64,000 nt of DNA. It comes from Fimbriimonadaceae bacterium (GTDB lineage Bacteria; Armatimonadota; Fimbriimonadia; Fimbriimonadales; Fimbriimonadaceae). How positions within the stretch are numbered: the first letter of the stretch is position 1; every line of letters starts with the position of its first letter. The translations under genes and the position numbers were made by a program. A model generated the notes under the pieces. It did not search any database. It saw only the letters and a program-made list of their open reading frames with translations, and was not told the origin of the DNA. Location of the stretch: contig JADLBH010000037.1 of NCBI GenBank assembly GCA_020847855.1, positions 186,001-250,000 on the forward strand, written 5' to 3'. Positions 1-10,011 of this stretch are shown here, in pieces.

Positions 1-1
1 C

Positions 2-589
2 CTGGTTCCAGGCAGCTACTTCTGGCTAGCTGCTGCGCCAGCATCCTGGTTTTCACTATCCCTGATTACGGAGCAACCTGGGGACGTGCCGAGTCAGAAT
101 TGGAAACGGTTCAGAGCAGAACCTCGATTGCGGACCGGGCCCGGAGTCGTGAGCCTTCCGAAACCAACGGACATTACTGGAGACGGACGGACGGATTGGG
201 ACTCGGACTCCGACACGCACGTAGAAGGGGACACATACGTTGACGGTTGGATTAGCGACGCCGATTCGGGTGGATGGTTTGGCGACTGCATCATCATCGT
301 GATCGGTCACGACACGAACCAGAATGGGAAACTAGACGGAAGCGAAGTCACGGACATCATCGGGAAATGCATCTACGACCCGGGCGCCAATAGTGCTAAG
401 ATCTTCCCGATTCCCGACGGGTCTGTAATCCATCATTGGAACTGGGAGGACTCAAATCGTGACGGGGATCGCGATCCCGGCGAGCGTGCTCGGCACTACA
501 TCTACAACACGAAGACGGGCAAGCTCAAAGTGTACGATGAGAACGGCAACCTGTTGTTCTTCGGGGATCCAGATGACTATGGTTGGTAG
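2..589 (+). CDS. Hypothetical protein, D/G/N-rich EF-hand/dockerin-like segment; probably 5'-partial at window edge
   Basis: Frame is open from the window edge (LVPGSYFWLAAAP...); contains DTNQNGKLDGSE and DSNRDGDRDPGE, which resemble calcium-binding loops; ORF track 86..589. Confidence 0.5.
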   Translation: MVPGSYFWLAAAPASWFSLSLITEQPGDVPSQNWKRFRAEPRLRTGPGVVSLPKPTDITGDGRTDWDSDSDTHVEGDTYVDGWISDADSGGWFGDCIIIVIGHDTNQNGKLDGSEVTDIIGKCIYDPGANSAKIFPIPDGSVIHHWNWEDSNRDGDRDPGERARHYIYNTKTGKLKVYDENGNLLFFGDPDDYGW

Positions 590-1238
590 CGGCTACGCCT
601 CTCTCTTACTGATTGGCTGCGGATGCGCCGTATCTCGCCAGACGCTTAGTGATGCAGTCCAGCTCGAGCAGGCCGACACTCGACCCATGGTGCGTCGAGA
701 TGGAAGCCGCGGAAACGTCGCAGTCCCCGGATGGGCCGCACTGGATCGCGCAGAGGTCAGCTCCCGCGGAACCCTTACGCTCAGCTTTCGAAGCCCCGCA
801 CCTGCTCAGGGCCAAGGCTCCGGCTGGGCCGAAGTCTTCCTCGGCGACGTTGACAGAACGGGGAAGTGGACTCGCGAACCTACTTGCGCTGTTTACTTGC
901 ACCTCAGTGGCCGGCCAGAGGACTCGCGAATGGCCGCGTTTACGAAACCGGGAGACGCGTTCGTTTGGAACCTAGCAGGGAAACTGAGGCGCGCTCCGGT
1001 GCGCAGTTCAGGCTCTGACTACGTCCTCGATCTCTCGCGGGCCGAAGTTCGCTCTGCAAAGATTTGCGCTGCCTCCTCACACTGGTACCCCGACCTAGGG
1101 AAACAATGGCGGGAGCCACGCGACTGGCAAACTGCCGTGGCGCGATTTGAGAGACCCCACGAAGCGCGAATGTGGTTCGAGCTGAGCTTTGCGGGTCTGG
1201 CAGGAGATTTGATGAAGGAACTCAAGCGACACGAGTAG
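573..1238 (+). CDS. Hypothetical secreted/lipoprotein
   Basis: ATG at 573 in frame with ORF 459..1238 gives MTMVGSGYASLLLIGCGCAVS, a lipobox-like signal; overlaps the previous stop. Confidence 0.55.
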   Translation: MTMVGSGYASLLLIGCGCAVSRQTLSDAVQLEQADTRPMVRRDGSRGNVAVPGWAALDRAEVSSRGTLTLSFRSPAPAQGQGSGWAEVFLGDVDRTGKWTREPTCAVYLHLSGRPEDSRMAAFTKPGDAFVWNLAGKLRRAPVRSSGSDYVLDLSRAEVRSAKICAASSHWYPDLGKQWREPRDWQTAVARFERPHEARMWFELSFAGLAGDLMKELKRHE

Positions 1239-1297
1239 GCGCGCGAGCCCGAAGCCAGCAAATGGCTACGTAGTACGGCTGAGCGCCGCAGCACTAG

Positions 1298-1468
<171 letters not shown>

Positions 1469-1708
1469 GGCTTGCCGCCCGCATCCCGAGGGCCGGGCGT
1501 GTCGCGGCCTGCTACTTTTCGCCTTCGAACTCGTAAGCCAGAGCCTTGCCCAGCAACGGATGTCTGGAGCGAGCATCACGCTCGGCGTTGACGAACCGGC
1601 TTTCCGCTCGCTGGAGCAAGAGCTCAGGATTGTCCTGGGCGAAGAGAGATGAACCGCGAACCCTTGCTTTTCGTAGAGTTCTGACGTATACTTAGGGTCC
1701 TGAGTACC

Positions 1709-2963
1709 ATGCTTCGGGCTTCTTGCGCTCTGCTCCGCGCTAGCGTCCGCGCACCAGCTATCCCGATGGCCTGAGGTCGGCATCGTGCAAAAGAACTTCA
1801 CAGGGAACCTCAGCCTCACGGATCGCTACTACCGTAGCGTTCCCGCCCATCGTCAAGTACCCAGCGATCGAGTACCCGGCGTCCCCGCCGATCCTGGGCG
1901 TCGCCTACCGGCGGGGCCTGAACGTCGTAGTAACGGTCACTTGAGGAACGACAACCCATTCCGGCTCGTGGGGACGATGACCTTGAACTGGGCCAAGCTC
2001 GTGTGCCCGGGCCCGAACACCGAGGGCCCACCCGGCTCGTGGTCCAACCCCCCGTTCGACATCCCCCTCGGGTTCAGCCCTGCGACGACGCCGGTAGACC
2101 TCGCCGCCTACGGAGGCTCGCAGAACATCACGTACACGTTCTCCGGCCTGCCGAACCATGTCGCCCTCGGCGACCTCGAAGTCGCCTACGACCTTCCGCT
2201 CCAACGCGAAGGGCTGTTCGAGTGGGGCGAGAACGGGGAGACGGGGAAATGGACCCGGGTGTTCCTGACCGATTCAACGCCGGTAGGCGCCCAAGGGATC
2301 CCCTGGGCCGACTTTCTTGAGTACACGTGCCGCTGGGCCTGGGGCGCGGCCGGGGCCAGCGACCTGCGCGTGAAGATGACCCGGGGCATGCACTACTCGA
2401 ACCGGTGCGCAGACCGAAGGTTGCTGTATCGGTACGATTATCCGAGGTTCGCGGTGCTTCAAGCAGACTCGACCTATCAGTACTTTCTGGGTGACCTGAC
2501 GCGCCTGCTCGACCTTCCTTCGAGCGCGGAGCTCGACTGCAACGACTTTGCCGCCGGGCTCCAACTGGCGCTCTCCTCGCACGGCACATCGGCCGAAGTC
2601 ATCGTCATGTCGGAGGACGGCACCGGCGGGAGCACTGGGTTCGCCACAAACCCTCTGTGCCAGGCTGGCGACGACTCGACGAACCTTGGCAACTACTACT
2701 CGTTCCCATTCAACTATCACATGGTCACCCGGAGCGGGGGCGAGACCTTCGACACGTCCTCGTCCTACGACTTCGACACGCTCGGCTCGCCCTACCAGAA
2801 CCCGCCCACGTTCTGGGCCGAAGACCCGCACTGGCGAAGCTGGGTCGGCGGCGAGGACTACGGTCTTGTGGACGACTCGCTTCCGATCGGCTCGACGATC
2901 ACCCCGTTAGTGCCGCGCCCCGTGATCCCGATCTCCCAAGTCATCGCAGGACCGCATCCATGA
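1709..2963 (+). pseudogene. Secreted hypothetical protein with disrupted N-terminus (body from about 1977)
   Basis: Signal-peptide-like CFGLLALCSALASAHQ lies in the frame of ORF 1785..2963 but has no in-frame start; ATG 1709 (after TATACT) is in another frame; 1830-1950 reads better in a second frame (TTVAFPPIVKYPAIEYPASPPILGVAYRRGLNVVVTVT). Confidence 0.5.
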
Positions 2964-3880
2964 ACACCGCTACGAAACTCTTGGCCGCTTCCGGAGTGCT
3001 GGCCGCGTCGTTCCTGGGCTACTCGTTGAGCACTGCATCCCCGCGAACCAGCGCGAAGTCCGAACTGGCCGTCCGCGGCCCGGTCGTCTACGGCGAGCGC
3101 CTCGTGCCGATCGCGCTCCTTGCTCGCGCCGGGCTGTCGGTGAAGGGCGAGATGCTGCGGGGCACGAAGTACGGGGACACCCCCCATCCCGAGATCGACC
3201 CTAACCCGCCGTTCGTCCATTCGCGAGCTGTCGGATTTGATAGCCAAGGACAGGTGGAGGTCTTGCTGACTTGTACTGTCAATCAGGATATGACTCGTCA
3301 AGAGTCCGAGCCGGGAGCGTTTGTCAACGACCTGCCGAAGTTCGTTGGCAAGACTCCACCGTCCGGCCTACAGTTTGCTAAGGACTCACGGTACCAGGCT
3401 AGTCCAGGCTGCCGCCGCGTTTTCTTCTACGGAGAATACGAGGCTGGGTACCTACAGATCACTCGAAAGTACATGCGCACCGCAACGGGCAAGTCGGTGT
3501 TGCCCGAGTGGGACGCCGAGCCATTCGAGCCCGTGCTCGAGGCTGCTGCGAGGACCTACTTTGCGCGAATCGTTGCAGAACGGCTGGAGCCGGCCGACGA
3601 CAGACAGGTGGCAGGCCGGCCGGTGCGGACTTGGAGGTGCGTCAAGTCCGGTATCGAGTACGTCGCCCTTGAAGAGTGGGCGGAGGCGCGAGGGTTCGCT
3701 CAGGGAGGGGCCGACACCGTGCCGTGCGTGACCCTCCGTCACCACGGGGCCGAAGTGGTGGTCCCCCTCGGCGCGATGGCGGTTCGGCTTGGCGACCGAT
3801 GGCTCGACCTGCCCGACTGCGTCGCCGAGAAAGACGGGCGCTGGCTAGTGCCGTTGGAGATCGACCGGCTAGTGCCATGA
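2960..3880 (+). CDS. Secreted hypothetical protein with copper-amine-oxidase-N-like C-terminal segment
   Basis: ATG 2960 overlaps the upstream stop; signal peptide MNTATKLLAASGVLAASFLGYSL; C-term VVPLGAMAVRLGDRWLDLPDCVAEKDGRWLVPLEI. Confidence 0.7.
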   Translation: MNTATKLLAASGVLAASFLGYSLSTASPRTSAKSELAVRGPVVYGERLVPIALLARAGLSVKGEMLRGTKYGDTPHPEIDPNPPFVHSRAVGFDSQGQVEVLLTCTVNQDMTRQESEPGAFVNDLPKFVGKTPPSGLQFAKDSRYQASPGCRRVFFYGEYEAGYLQITRKYMRTATGKSVLPEWDAEPFEPVLEAAARTYFARIVAERLEPADDRQVAGRPVRTWRCVKSGIEYVALEEWAEARGFAQGGADTVPCVTLRHHGAEVVVPLGAMAVRLGDRWLDLPDCVAEKDGRWLVPLEIDRLVP

Positions 3881-4001
3881 TCCGTCTATGCGACGCACGA
3901 GCGGTTTGTCATTGACCGCCGACTTCCACACTTTCGCAGCAAATTGAGCGGCAAGTACCCAGTTCGTCCGAAGCGCAAAGCGGCGGGTGAGCAGCGACCG
4001 G

Positions 4002-4091
4002 CGCGGGAACCCGCACGGCTCGACCTATAGCACAGCAGTCACGGTGGGGCTCGGCGACATGATCGAGTTCGTCGCGCAGGACGGACCCTGA
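4002..4091 (+). pseudogene. Second GAPDH 3'-end remnant with internal deletion
   Basis: RGNPHGSTYSTAVTVGLGDMIEFVAQDGP* aligns with the fragment at 1319-1468 with the [21 protein letters not shown] segment missing; nucleotides gcgcgggaacccgcac are shared. Confidence 0.8.
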
Positions 4092-4339
4092 ACCGTTTCG
4101 CGGGCAACGAACCTGTGGACCTGAGCCAGGGCGAGGCTCTCGAGCGGGTTCGAGGTTCACTTAGGAACAGCCTGCCTTCCGTGTTTCTGCTCCCTGACGA
4201 TACGCAGCCGAGGCGCTTCGCCCCAGCGGGCACAGGGCCCTCCTCGGGATCACATGGGCATCAGCAAGAGGTCGCATTGGGCCCGATTCGACCCTGCGGA
4301 ACCTCACTGGTCTGCCGACCGTTCATAATAGACAGGTAC

Positions 4340-4694
4340 GGGGGCGTAAGGTTTCGACAGGGTCGGATCAGCCCACGGACTGCGAGTCGAGGCGCCGCTG
4401 GCCTCGTAAAAAGCGGCAACAAAGCAACTGCGAACAACAACTTCGCTTTGGCTGCCTAATTGAGCAGCCCGTCGGCTAGGAGCGAGCCTGTAGCGCCTAG
4501 TGCAGACGTCGCAAAGTCAGGATCGCTAGGGTAGGCCCCGGTCCGAGGCCCGCCCGGCTAAATAAACCGGACTAGGCGCGAAGGTGGCCGGGCCTCTTGG
4601 GCAGCCCCGCGCCGAACCTAATCGAGAGGAGACGCTCGTGGATGTTCGGGGACGACGGCTTTGGAAGGGGGTTCAATTCCCCCCGCCTCCACCA
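4340..4694 (+). ncRNA. ssrA: tmRNA
   Basis: 5' GGGGGCGtaaggtttcgac pairs with 3' CGCCTCCACCA; tag ORF GNKATANNNFALAA*; T-arm ggttcaattcc. Confidence 0.95.
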
Positions 4695-4744
4695 GTTTCC
4701 TATGCCATGCGGGGGCTCGAGCCCGCGTGAGAAATGAAACTTTG

Positions 4745-4769
4745 TGACATTTCTCAACCAGAAATGTCA
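4745..4769. repeat. Perfect 10-bp inverted repeat, 5-nt spacer (TGACATTTCT-CAACC-AGAAATGTCA)
   Basis: Read directly from sequence, 50 bp downstream of the tmRNA 3' end. Confidence 0.8.
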
Positions 4770-4972
4770 GGTTTGTGCCAGAATCCGACAAAATGGACGC
4801 AGGCACCTAGGTCAAGTCGTCGCTAGGGCATCGCACATTTGTCCCATGTAGCGCATCGGACTGGTCGCCCGACTGGTCTCAAAAAACGCAGCGAAACCTA
4901 GAAGAAGCGGCTCACGCGCTGGGGACTGCCAAGGGCCTCTCCGTCCTCATCGAGAACCCGTACCTGCTGACC

Positions 4973-5929
4973 TTGGCTTCGCTCGACATAGAAGCGATCG
5001 CTAGCTCAACCATCGAGAACACGATCGCGACTCCCGATGAGTTCGTCCTGTACCAGGCGATCGGAGGGCCCGAACGAAGCGCAGCTGTCGAGGTGGGGAA
5101 CTACCGCCAAGCGTTGATGCATGGGGTCGCCCGCCTCATAGAGTTGCCAATCAGCACGCGGTTGATCCTTGAGCTGCACGAAAAGTTGCTCAACCGTACA
5201 CAGAACGCACACATGGCAGGCAAGCTCAAGGTGGGCCAGAACTACATTGCGCCCAACCCTTCCTTCCCGATCGAACGGGCGACATGCGTCCCACCCCCGC
5301 CCGAACGGGTCGAGAGCCTGCTCGACGACCTATGGCGGTTCGTACACGACGACCACAGCGTCGGGAAGGTTGCGAAGATCGCGATCACGCACTACCAGTT
5401 CGAGACGATCCACCCGTTTGGCGACGGGAACGGTCGCGTCGGGCGCCTCTTGGTCGTCTTGCAAATGCTCGACTCAGGCCTGCTGGCCGAACCGGTGGTC
5501 TACCCGTCGTACTATCTCGAACGGCACAAGGACGAGTACTTGGACCGCTTGCAAGCTGTGCGGGAACGGGGAGACCTCGATCAATGGGTCGGGTTCTTCG
5601 GCCAGGCTCTGACCGCGTCCGCACTCGAAACGAACCGGCTTGCTCTTCGAATAAGGGAAACCCTTGCCACACTGCGGGACACCACGGCCGGGGTCAGAAG
5701 ACGGGCCTCGAAGGAAGCGGTCATCTCGGCTTTCTCCCGCAGACTGTACATGACGGTGAGAGATCTCGCCGAAGAAGCGGGGATCTCGCGACCGTTAGCG
5801 GCGGAGTGCCTGCACGAACTCGAAGCCGAAGGCACCGTCCGCGAGATCAGTGGACAAAAGTGGCGGAAAGTCTACGTCTGCCAACCCCTCTTCGAAGCTA
5901 TCTTCCATGAAGCTCCACTTGAGCGTTAG
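4973..5929 (+). CDS. Fic-domain protein, probably 5'-truncated or using a non-standard start
   Basis: HPFGDGNGRVGRLL Fic core; IASSTIENTIATPDEF; C-terminal winged-helix-like region; upstream frame 4811-4972 is open and Fic_N-like but has no ATG/GTG/TTG. Confidence 0.85.
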   Translation: MASLDIEAIASSTIENTIATPDEFVLYQAIGGPERSAAVEVGNYRQALMHGVARLIELPISTRLILELHEKLLNRTQNAHMAGKLKVGQNYIAPNPSFPIERATCVPPPPERVESLLDDLWRFVHDDHSVGKVAKIAITHYQFETIHPFGDGNGRVGRLLVVLQMLDSGLLAEPVVYPSYYLERHKDEYLDRLQAVRERGDLDQWVGFFGQALTASALETNRLALRIRETLATLRDTTAGVRRRASKEAVISAFSRRLYMTVRDLAEEAGISRPLAAECLHELEAEGTVREISGQKWRKVYVCQPLFEAIFHEAPLER

Positions 5930-8514
5930 ACCGCCGTCATCTCCAGCCAGTTCGGCCCGGTCTTTACGTCCACCTCGACCGGCACGTCGAGCGGCAGTGC
6001 CGACTCCATGCCCGCTTTCAGGCCAGGCAACAGTCCCCCTTCCCCGTCCGCCGTCTCGAAAAGAAGCTCGTCGTGAACCTGCAGCAGCATCCGGGTCCTC
6101 GCATCGCCAAGGACTCCACGAACGCGGATCATAGCCAGCTTCGCCATGTCGGCGGCAGTCCCTTGGATCGGGGCATTCATCGCTTGCCGCTCTGCATACT
6201 GTCGGATGCCCCGGTTCGCGTTGTGGATCTCGGGGAAGTATCGGCGACGGCCGCACAGCGTGACCGTAAAGCCCTTCGAGCGCGCTTCCTCCACCATGCC
6301 CTTCGTGAACGCTTGCACTGCGGGGAACCGTAGGTTGTACTGCTCGATCAGCTCGGCCGCTTCCTTGCGAGAGAACTCGGGCCCGAGTTGGTTGGCGAGA
6401 CCGAAGTCTGTGACCCCATAGAGTACGGCAAAGTTCAGGAGCTTGGCCAGGCGGCGCTGCTCCGGACCAACCTCGGCGACCTCGACCTTGAACATGAGCG
6501 AAGCAGTGACCGCGTGGACGTCCTCGTGCCGCTGGAAGGCGTCGGTCAGCGCTGCATCCTGACTCATATGGGCGAGGATCCTCAGTTCCACTTGAGAATA
6601 GTCGCACGAAGCGAACGAGAATCCCTGAGCTGCGACGAAGGCGCGGCGGATCTGCCTGCCGAGCTCGGTGCGAACGGGGATGTTCTGCAGGTTGGGGTCA
6701 ATCGAGCTGAGCCGCCCCGTCGCCGCCACCATTTGGTTGAAGGTCGTGTGGACCCGGCCGTCCTCGGCGACGAGCTTGGGTAGGGAGTCCGCATAGGTGC
6801 TCTTCAACTTGGTCAGCTCTCGCCACGCCAAGATCTCGTGGGCGACCGGGTGGTCAATCTCGTTGAGGATCTCGACCCCGGTCGCCCAGCCGGTCTTGGT
6901 CCGCTTCCCGCCTGGGATCGCCAACTTCTCGAAGAGCACCTCGCCCAATTGCTTGGGCGAGCCAATGTTGAACTCCATGCCCGCAAGTTCGTGTACAAGC
7001 GACTGGGATTGAGCGATCGAGACCTCGAGCGACTTCGAGAACTCATTGAGCTGTCCGGTGTCGAGTTGGATGCCGTGACTCTCCATCTCAGCGAGGATCG
7101 GCACGAGTGGCACCTCGATCTCGCTCAGCACGCGGGTCTGACCTTCGAGTTCGACCCTATCGCGCAGGGCCGGTTCCAACCGTAGCAGGGCCAACGCCGA
7201 TTGGGCAGGCACAACGGGCCTTGCGTCCAGGAACGCCTGGCTCAGATCCCCTAGTTCGTAGTCCGAGCGCCCCGACTGCAAGACATAGCAAGCCAGGGCG
7301 GTATCGAACCGAGGAGGGATCGAGACGCCCGGCGACTCGCGGTACAGCGACTTGACGTCGTGGCCCACCATTTGGTGGGCACGCTCGCGGAAGAGGGCGA
7401 TCGCCCACGCCCTCGGCACGGTAATGACCCCGTCCGCGAGCCCGACCGCGACCTCCTGCCCGGCCCCGTCGTCGAACATCGAGCGTTGGTCGGCCGTCGT
7501 CTCCCAAGCCAGCGAGAACGTGGCCTCCCCCACTTTGTCCAAGAGTGCCTGGGCGCTTCCAAGCGCAGGGAGCAGGATCGGCTCGAGTCCTTCGACCTCC
7601 ACCTTGGCCTCGTGGTTTCTTGCCGTGTCCGTGAGGTATCCGTCCAAGGCTTCCACGAACCGCTTCGAAAGCGTCCGAAACTCCAGGGATTCGAGCATCG
7701 CTCGCGCACGCTCCAAATGGGCCACATCGAGCCTATACGGTTCGAAATCGTAGGACACTGGGGTCTCGCGGTCTATCGTTGCCAACCGCTTGCTCATCTC
7801 CATCTGGGCGATGTTCGGCCCGATCTTCTTCCAGAACTTCTCTGGCACCTCCCCCTGCCTCTCGAGCATCGCCTCCACGTGACCGAACTCTTGAATGAGC
7901 TGGGTGGCTGATTTTTCCCCGATGCCGGGCACTCCTGGGATGTTATCGCTCGAGTCTCCCGCCATTGCCTTGTAGTCCGTGACGAACTCAGGTCCGAAGC
8001 CCATCCGCTCGATCACTCGGTCCCGGTCGTAGACTACGGCATCGGCGCCCCGCATACCCGGCACATAGACCGAGGTGTGCTCGTCCACGAGCTGGAGCGA
8101 GTCCAGGTCTCCCGTGACGATCGTGGTCTCGAAGCCTCTCTCAGGAGCAATCCTCGCCAGGGTCCCGACGATGTCGTCGGCCTCGAACCCTTCCAATCTC
8201 AGCAGCGGGATCGAGAGCGACTCGATGAAGTCGTGGGAGAAGTCGAGCTGGACCATGAGCTCGGGCGGAGTCTCCTTCCTTGTGCCCTTGTACTCGGCAA
8301 ACTCCCCGTGACGGAAGGTCTTACCGGGGCTGTCCAAGGCGACCACGACGCACTCCGGCTCGAGCTCTTTGATCAGCCCGACCAGGGTCTGGGCGAACCC
8401 GAAGAGAGCGTTCGTGGGGCGACCGTCCGCCGTGCTCAGATACCGGGTGCCGTAAAAGGCGCGAAACAGCAGGCTGAAGCCGTCCAGGACCAGGAGTCGT
8501 CGCGCCACCCCCAA
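5926..8514 (-). CDS. polA: DNA polymerase I
   Basis: 862 aa; 5' nuclease N-term, polymerase motifs SCDYSQVELRILAH and VHDELLFE. Confidence 0.97.
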   Translation of the reverse strand: MGVARRLLVLDGFSLLFRAFYGTRYLSTADGRPTNALFGFAQTLVGLIKELEPECVVVALDSPGKTFRHGEFAEYKGTRKETPPELMVQLDFSHDFIESLSIPLLRLEGFEADDIVGTLARIAPERGFETTIVTGDLDSLQLVDEHTSVYVPGMRGADAVVYDRDRVIERMGFGPEFVTDYKAMAGDSSDNIPGVPGIGEKSATQLIQEFGHVEAMLERQGEVPEKFWKKIGPNIAQMEMSKRLATIDRETPVSYDFEPYRLDVAHLERARAMLESLEFRTLSKRFVEALDGYLTDTARNHEAKVEVEGLEPILLPALGSAQALLDKVGEATFSLAWETTADQRSMFDDGAGQEVAVGLADGVITVPRAWAIALFRERAHQMVGHDVKSLYRESPGVSIPPRFDTALACYVLQSGRSDYELGDLSQAFLDARPVVPAQSALALLRLEPALRDRVELEGQTRVLSEIEVPLVPILAEMESHGIQLDTGQLNEFSKSLEVSIAQSQSLVHELAGMEFNIGSPKQLGEVLFEKLAIPGGKRTKTGWATGVEILNEIDHPVAHEILAWRELTKLKSTYADSLPKLVAEDGRVHTTFNQMVAATGRLSSIDPNLQNIPVRTELGRQIRRAFVAAQGFSFASCDYSQVELRILAHMSQDAALTDAFQRHEDVHAVTASLMFKVEVAEVGPEQRRLAKLLNFAVLYGVTDFGLANQLGPEFSRKEAAELIEQYNLRFPAVQAFTKGMVEEARSKGFTVTLCGRRRYFPEIHNANRGIRQYAERQAMNAPIQGTAADMAKLAMIRVRGVLGDARTRMLLQVHDELLFETADGEGGLLPGLKAGMESALPLDVPVEVDVKTGPNWLEMTAV

Positions 8515-8642
8515 AGATTACCGGGGCACGCGGGCATCCCGTCGCACGGGTTGCCAAGGAGGTAGAATGGGCCCGTTCCGGAGTCTCGAGCCCAGCCCGG
8601 CAACGGGTGGCGGCTCGCGGAACGCCGGAAGGAACCTGACCT

Positions 8643-8975
8643 ATGGTATATCGGCCAATTCGCTACGAGCAGATGATGAAGGCGGCCGAAGGCTTGGACG
8701 TCCGTGCCCGCAGAATGTTCGACGGTATGGCGATCTACTCCGGTACGAAGATGTTTGCCTACCTGGTAGGCGAGGACATTGGGTTGAAGCTCTCGCCGGG
8801 GGATCAAGACGTGGCAATGACGATGGATGGGGCCGAACCGCTCGTCGCCGACCCTTCGGCTGGGCCGATGAAGGACTACGTTCGGATGCCGCGCGAGATC
8901 CTCGACAACTTCGAGAACTTTTGCGGCTGGGTGGAGCGGAGCGCGGCGTACGCCTCCGGTCACGTCACACACTAG
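8643..8975 (+). CDS. TfoX N-terminal domain family protein
   Basis: 110 aa; ARRMFDGMAIYSGTKMFAYLVGEDIGLKLSPGD resembles the TfoX_N fold. Confidence 0.65.
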   Translation: MVYRPIRYEQMMKAAEGLDVRARRMFDGMAIYSGTKMFAYLVGEDIGLKLSPGDQDVAMTMDGAEPLVADPSAGPMKDYVRMPREILDNFENFCGWVERSAAYASGHVTH

Positions 8976-9048
8976 CGATCCCGGTCTTGCACATCCATCC
9001 AGGGCAAAGCCCCTTTCAGCCCTGGCCCAGGCCAGCGGAGGCGCAGCA

Positions 9049-10011
9049 TTGAAGCGGATCGGAGTACTCACGAGCGGGGGCGACGCCCCTGGGATGAACG
9101 CGGCGATCCGGGCGGTGGTGAGGGCAGGGCTCGCCCGTGGCCTCTTGGTGACCGGGTTCCTGCACGGATGGGAAGGCGTCATCCAAGGGGAAGCCGTGCC
9201 GCTCGACTCCAAGGCCGTGGGCGGGATAATTGACAAGGGCGGGACCGTGCTTCGAACCGCCCGCTGCGACGAGTTCCGCGAGTTCGAAGGGCGTAAGAAG
9301 GCCTACGAAATGCTCCAAGCGCAAGGGATTGACGGGCTTGCCGTGATTGGTGGGGACGGCACCCTCGCCGGGGCGAGGGCACTCCAAGAGGAGTTTGGCG
9401 TGCCCGTCGTGGGAATCCCTGGCAGCATAGACAACGACATCTCAGGAACCGACTTTTCCATCGGTTTCGACACGGCGGTGAACACCGCGCTCGAAGCCAT
9501 TGACAAGATTCGGGACACCGCCCACTCCCACGAACGGGTCTTCGTGGTCGAGGTCATGGGTCGTGCCAATGGCTTCATTGGGCTCGAAGTGGCCCTCGGA
9601 TGCGGAGCCGAAGCCGTACTCTTGCCCGAGCTTCCTTACCGCATCAGCGATGTGTGCGACCAGTTGAAGCGATCCCACGCCCGGGGAAAGAGGAGCTCGA
9701 TCATCATCGCCGCGGAGGGCGCGGCCCGCGCCTCGGACGTGAAGGACTTTATCTTTGAGCACACGGGGATCGAGGCCCGCTACCTCGTACTAGGACACAT
9801 GCAACGCGGAGGCAGCCCGACCGCCTTCGACCGGGTCCTTGCGCTACGGCTGGGAGCGCTCGCCGCCAATCGGCTCGCCAGCGGCTTCGAAGGGGAGATG
9901 GTAGGGGTGGACGGGGGCAAGCTCGTCTGCCATCCGCTCAGCTACGTCCTCAGTCACGAGAGGACACTGGACGCCGAGCGGCTCCTGCTCGTGGAGACGA
10001 TGTCCCAATGA
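9049..10011 (+). CDS. pfkA: ATP-dependent 6-phosphofructokinase
   Basis: LTSGGDAPGMNAAIRAVVR, GGDGTLAGA, PGSIDNDISGTDFSIGFDTA. Confidence 0.96.
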   Translation: MKRIGVLTSGGDAPGMNAAIRAVVRAGLARGLLVTGFLHGWEGVIQGEAVPLDSKAVGGIIDKGGTVLRTARCDEFREFEGRKKAYEMLQAQGIDGLAVIGGDGTLAGARALQEEFGVPVVGIPGSIDNDISGTDFSIGFDTAVNTALEAIDKIRDTAHSHERVFVVEVMGRANGFIGLEVALGCGAEAVLLPELPYRISDVCDQLKRSHARGKRSSIIIAAEGAARASDVKDFIFEHTGIEARYLVLGHMQRGGSPTAFDRVLALRLGALAANRLASGFEGEMVGVDGGKLVCHPLSYVLSHERTLDAERLLLVETMSQ

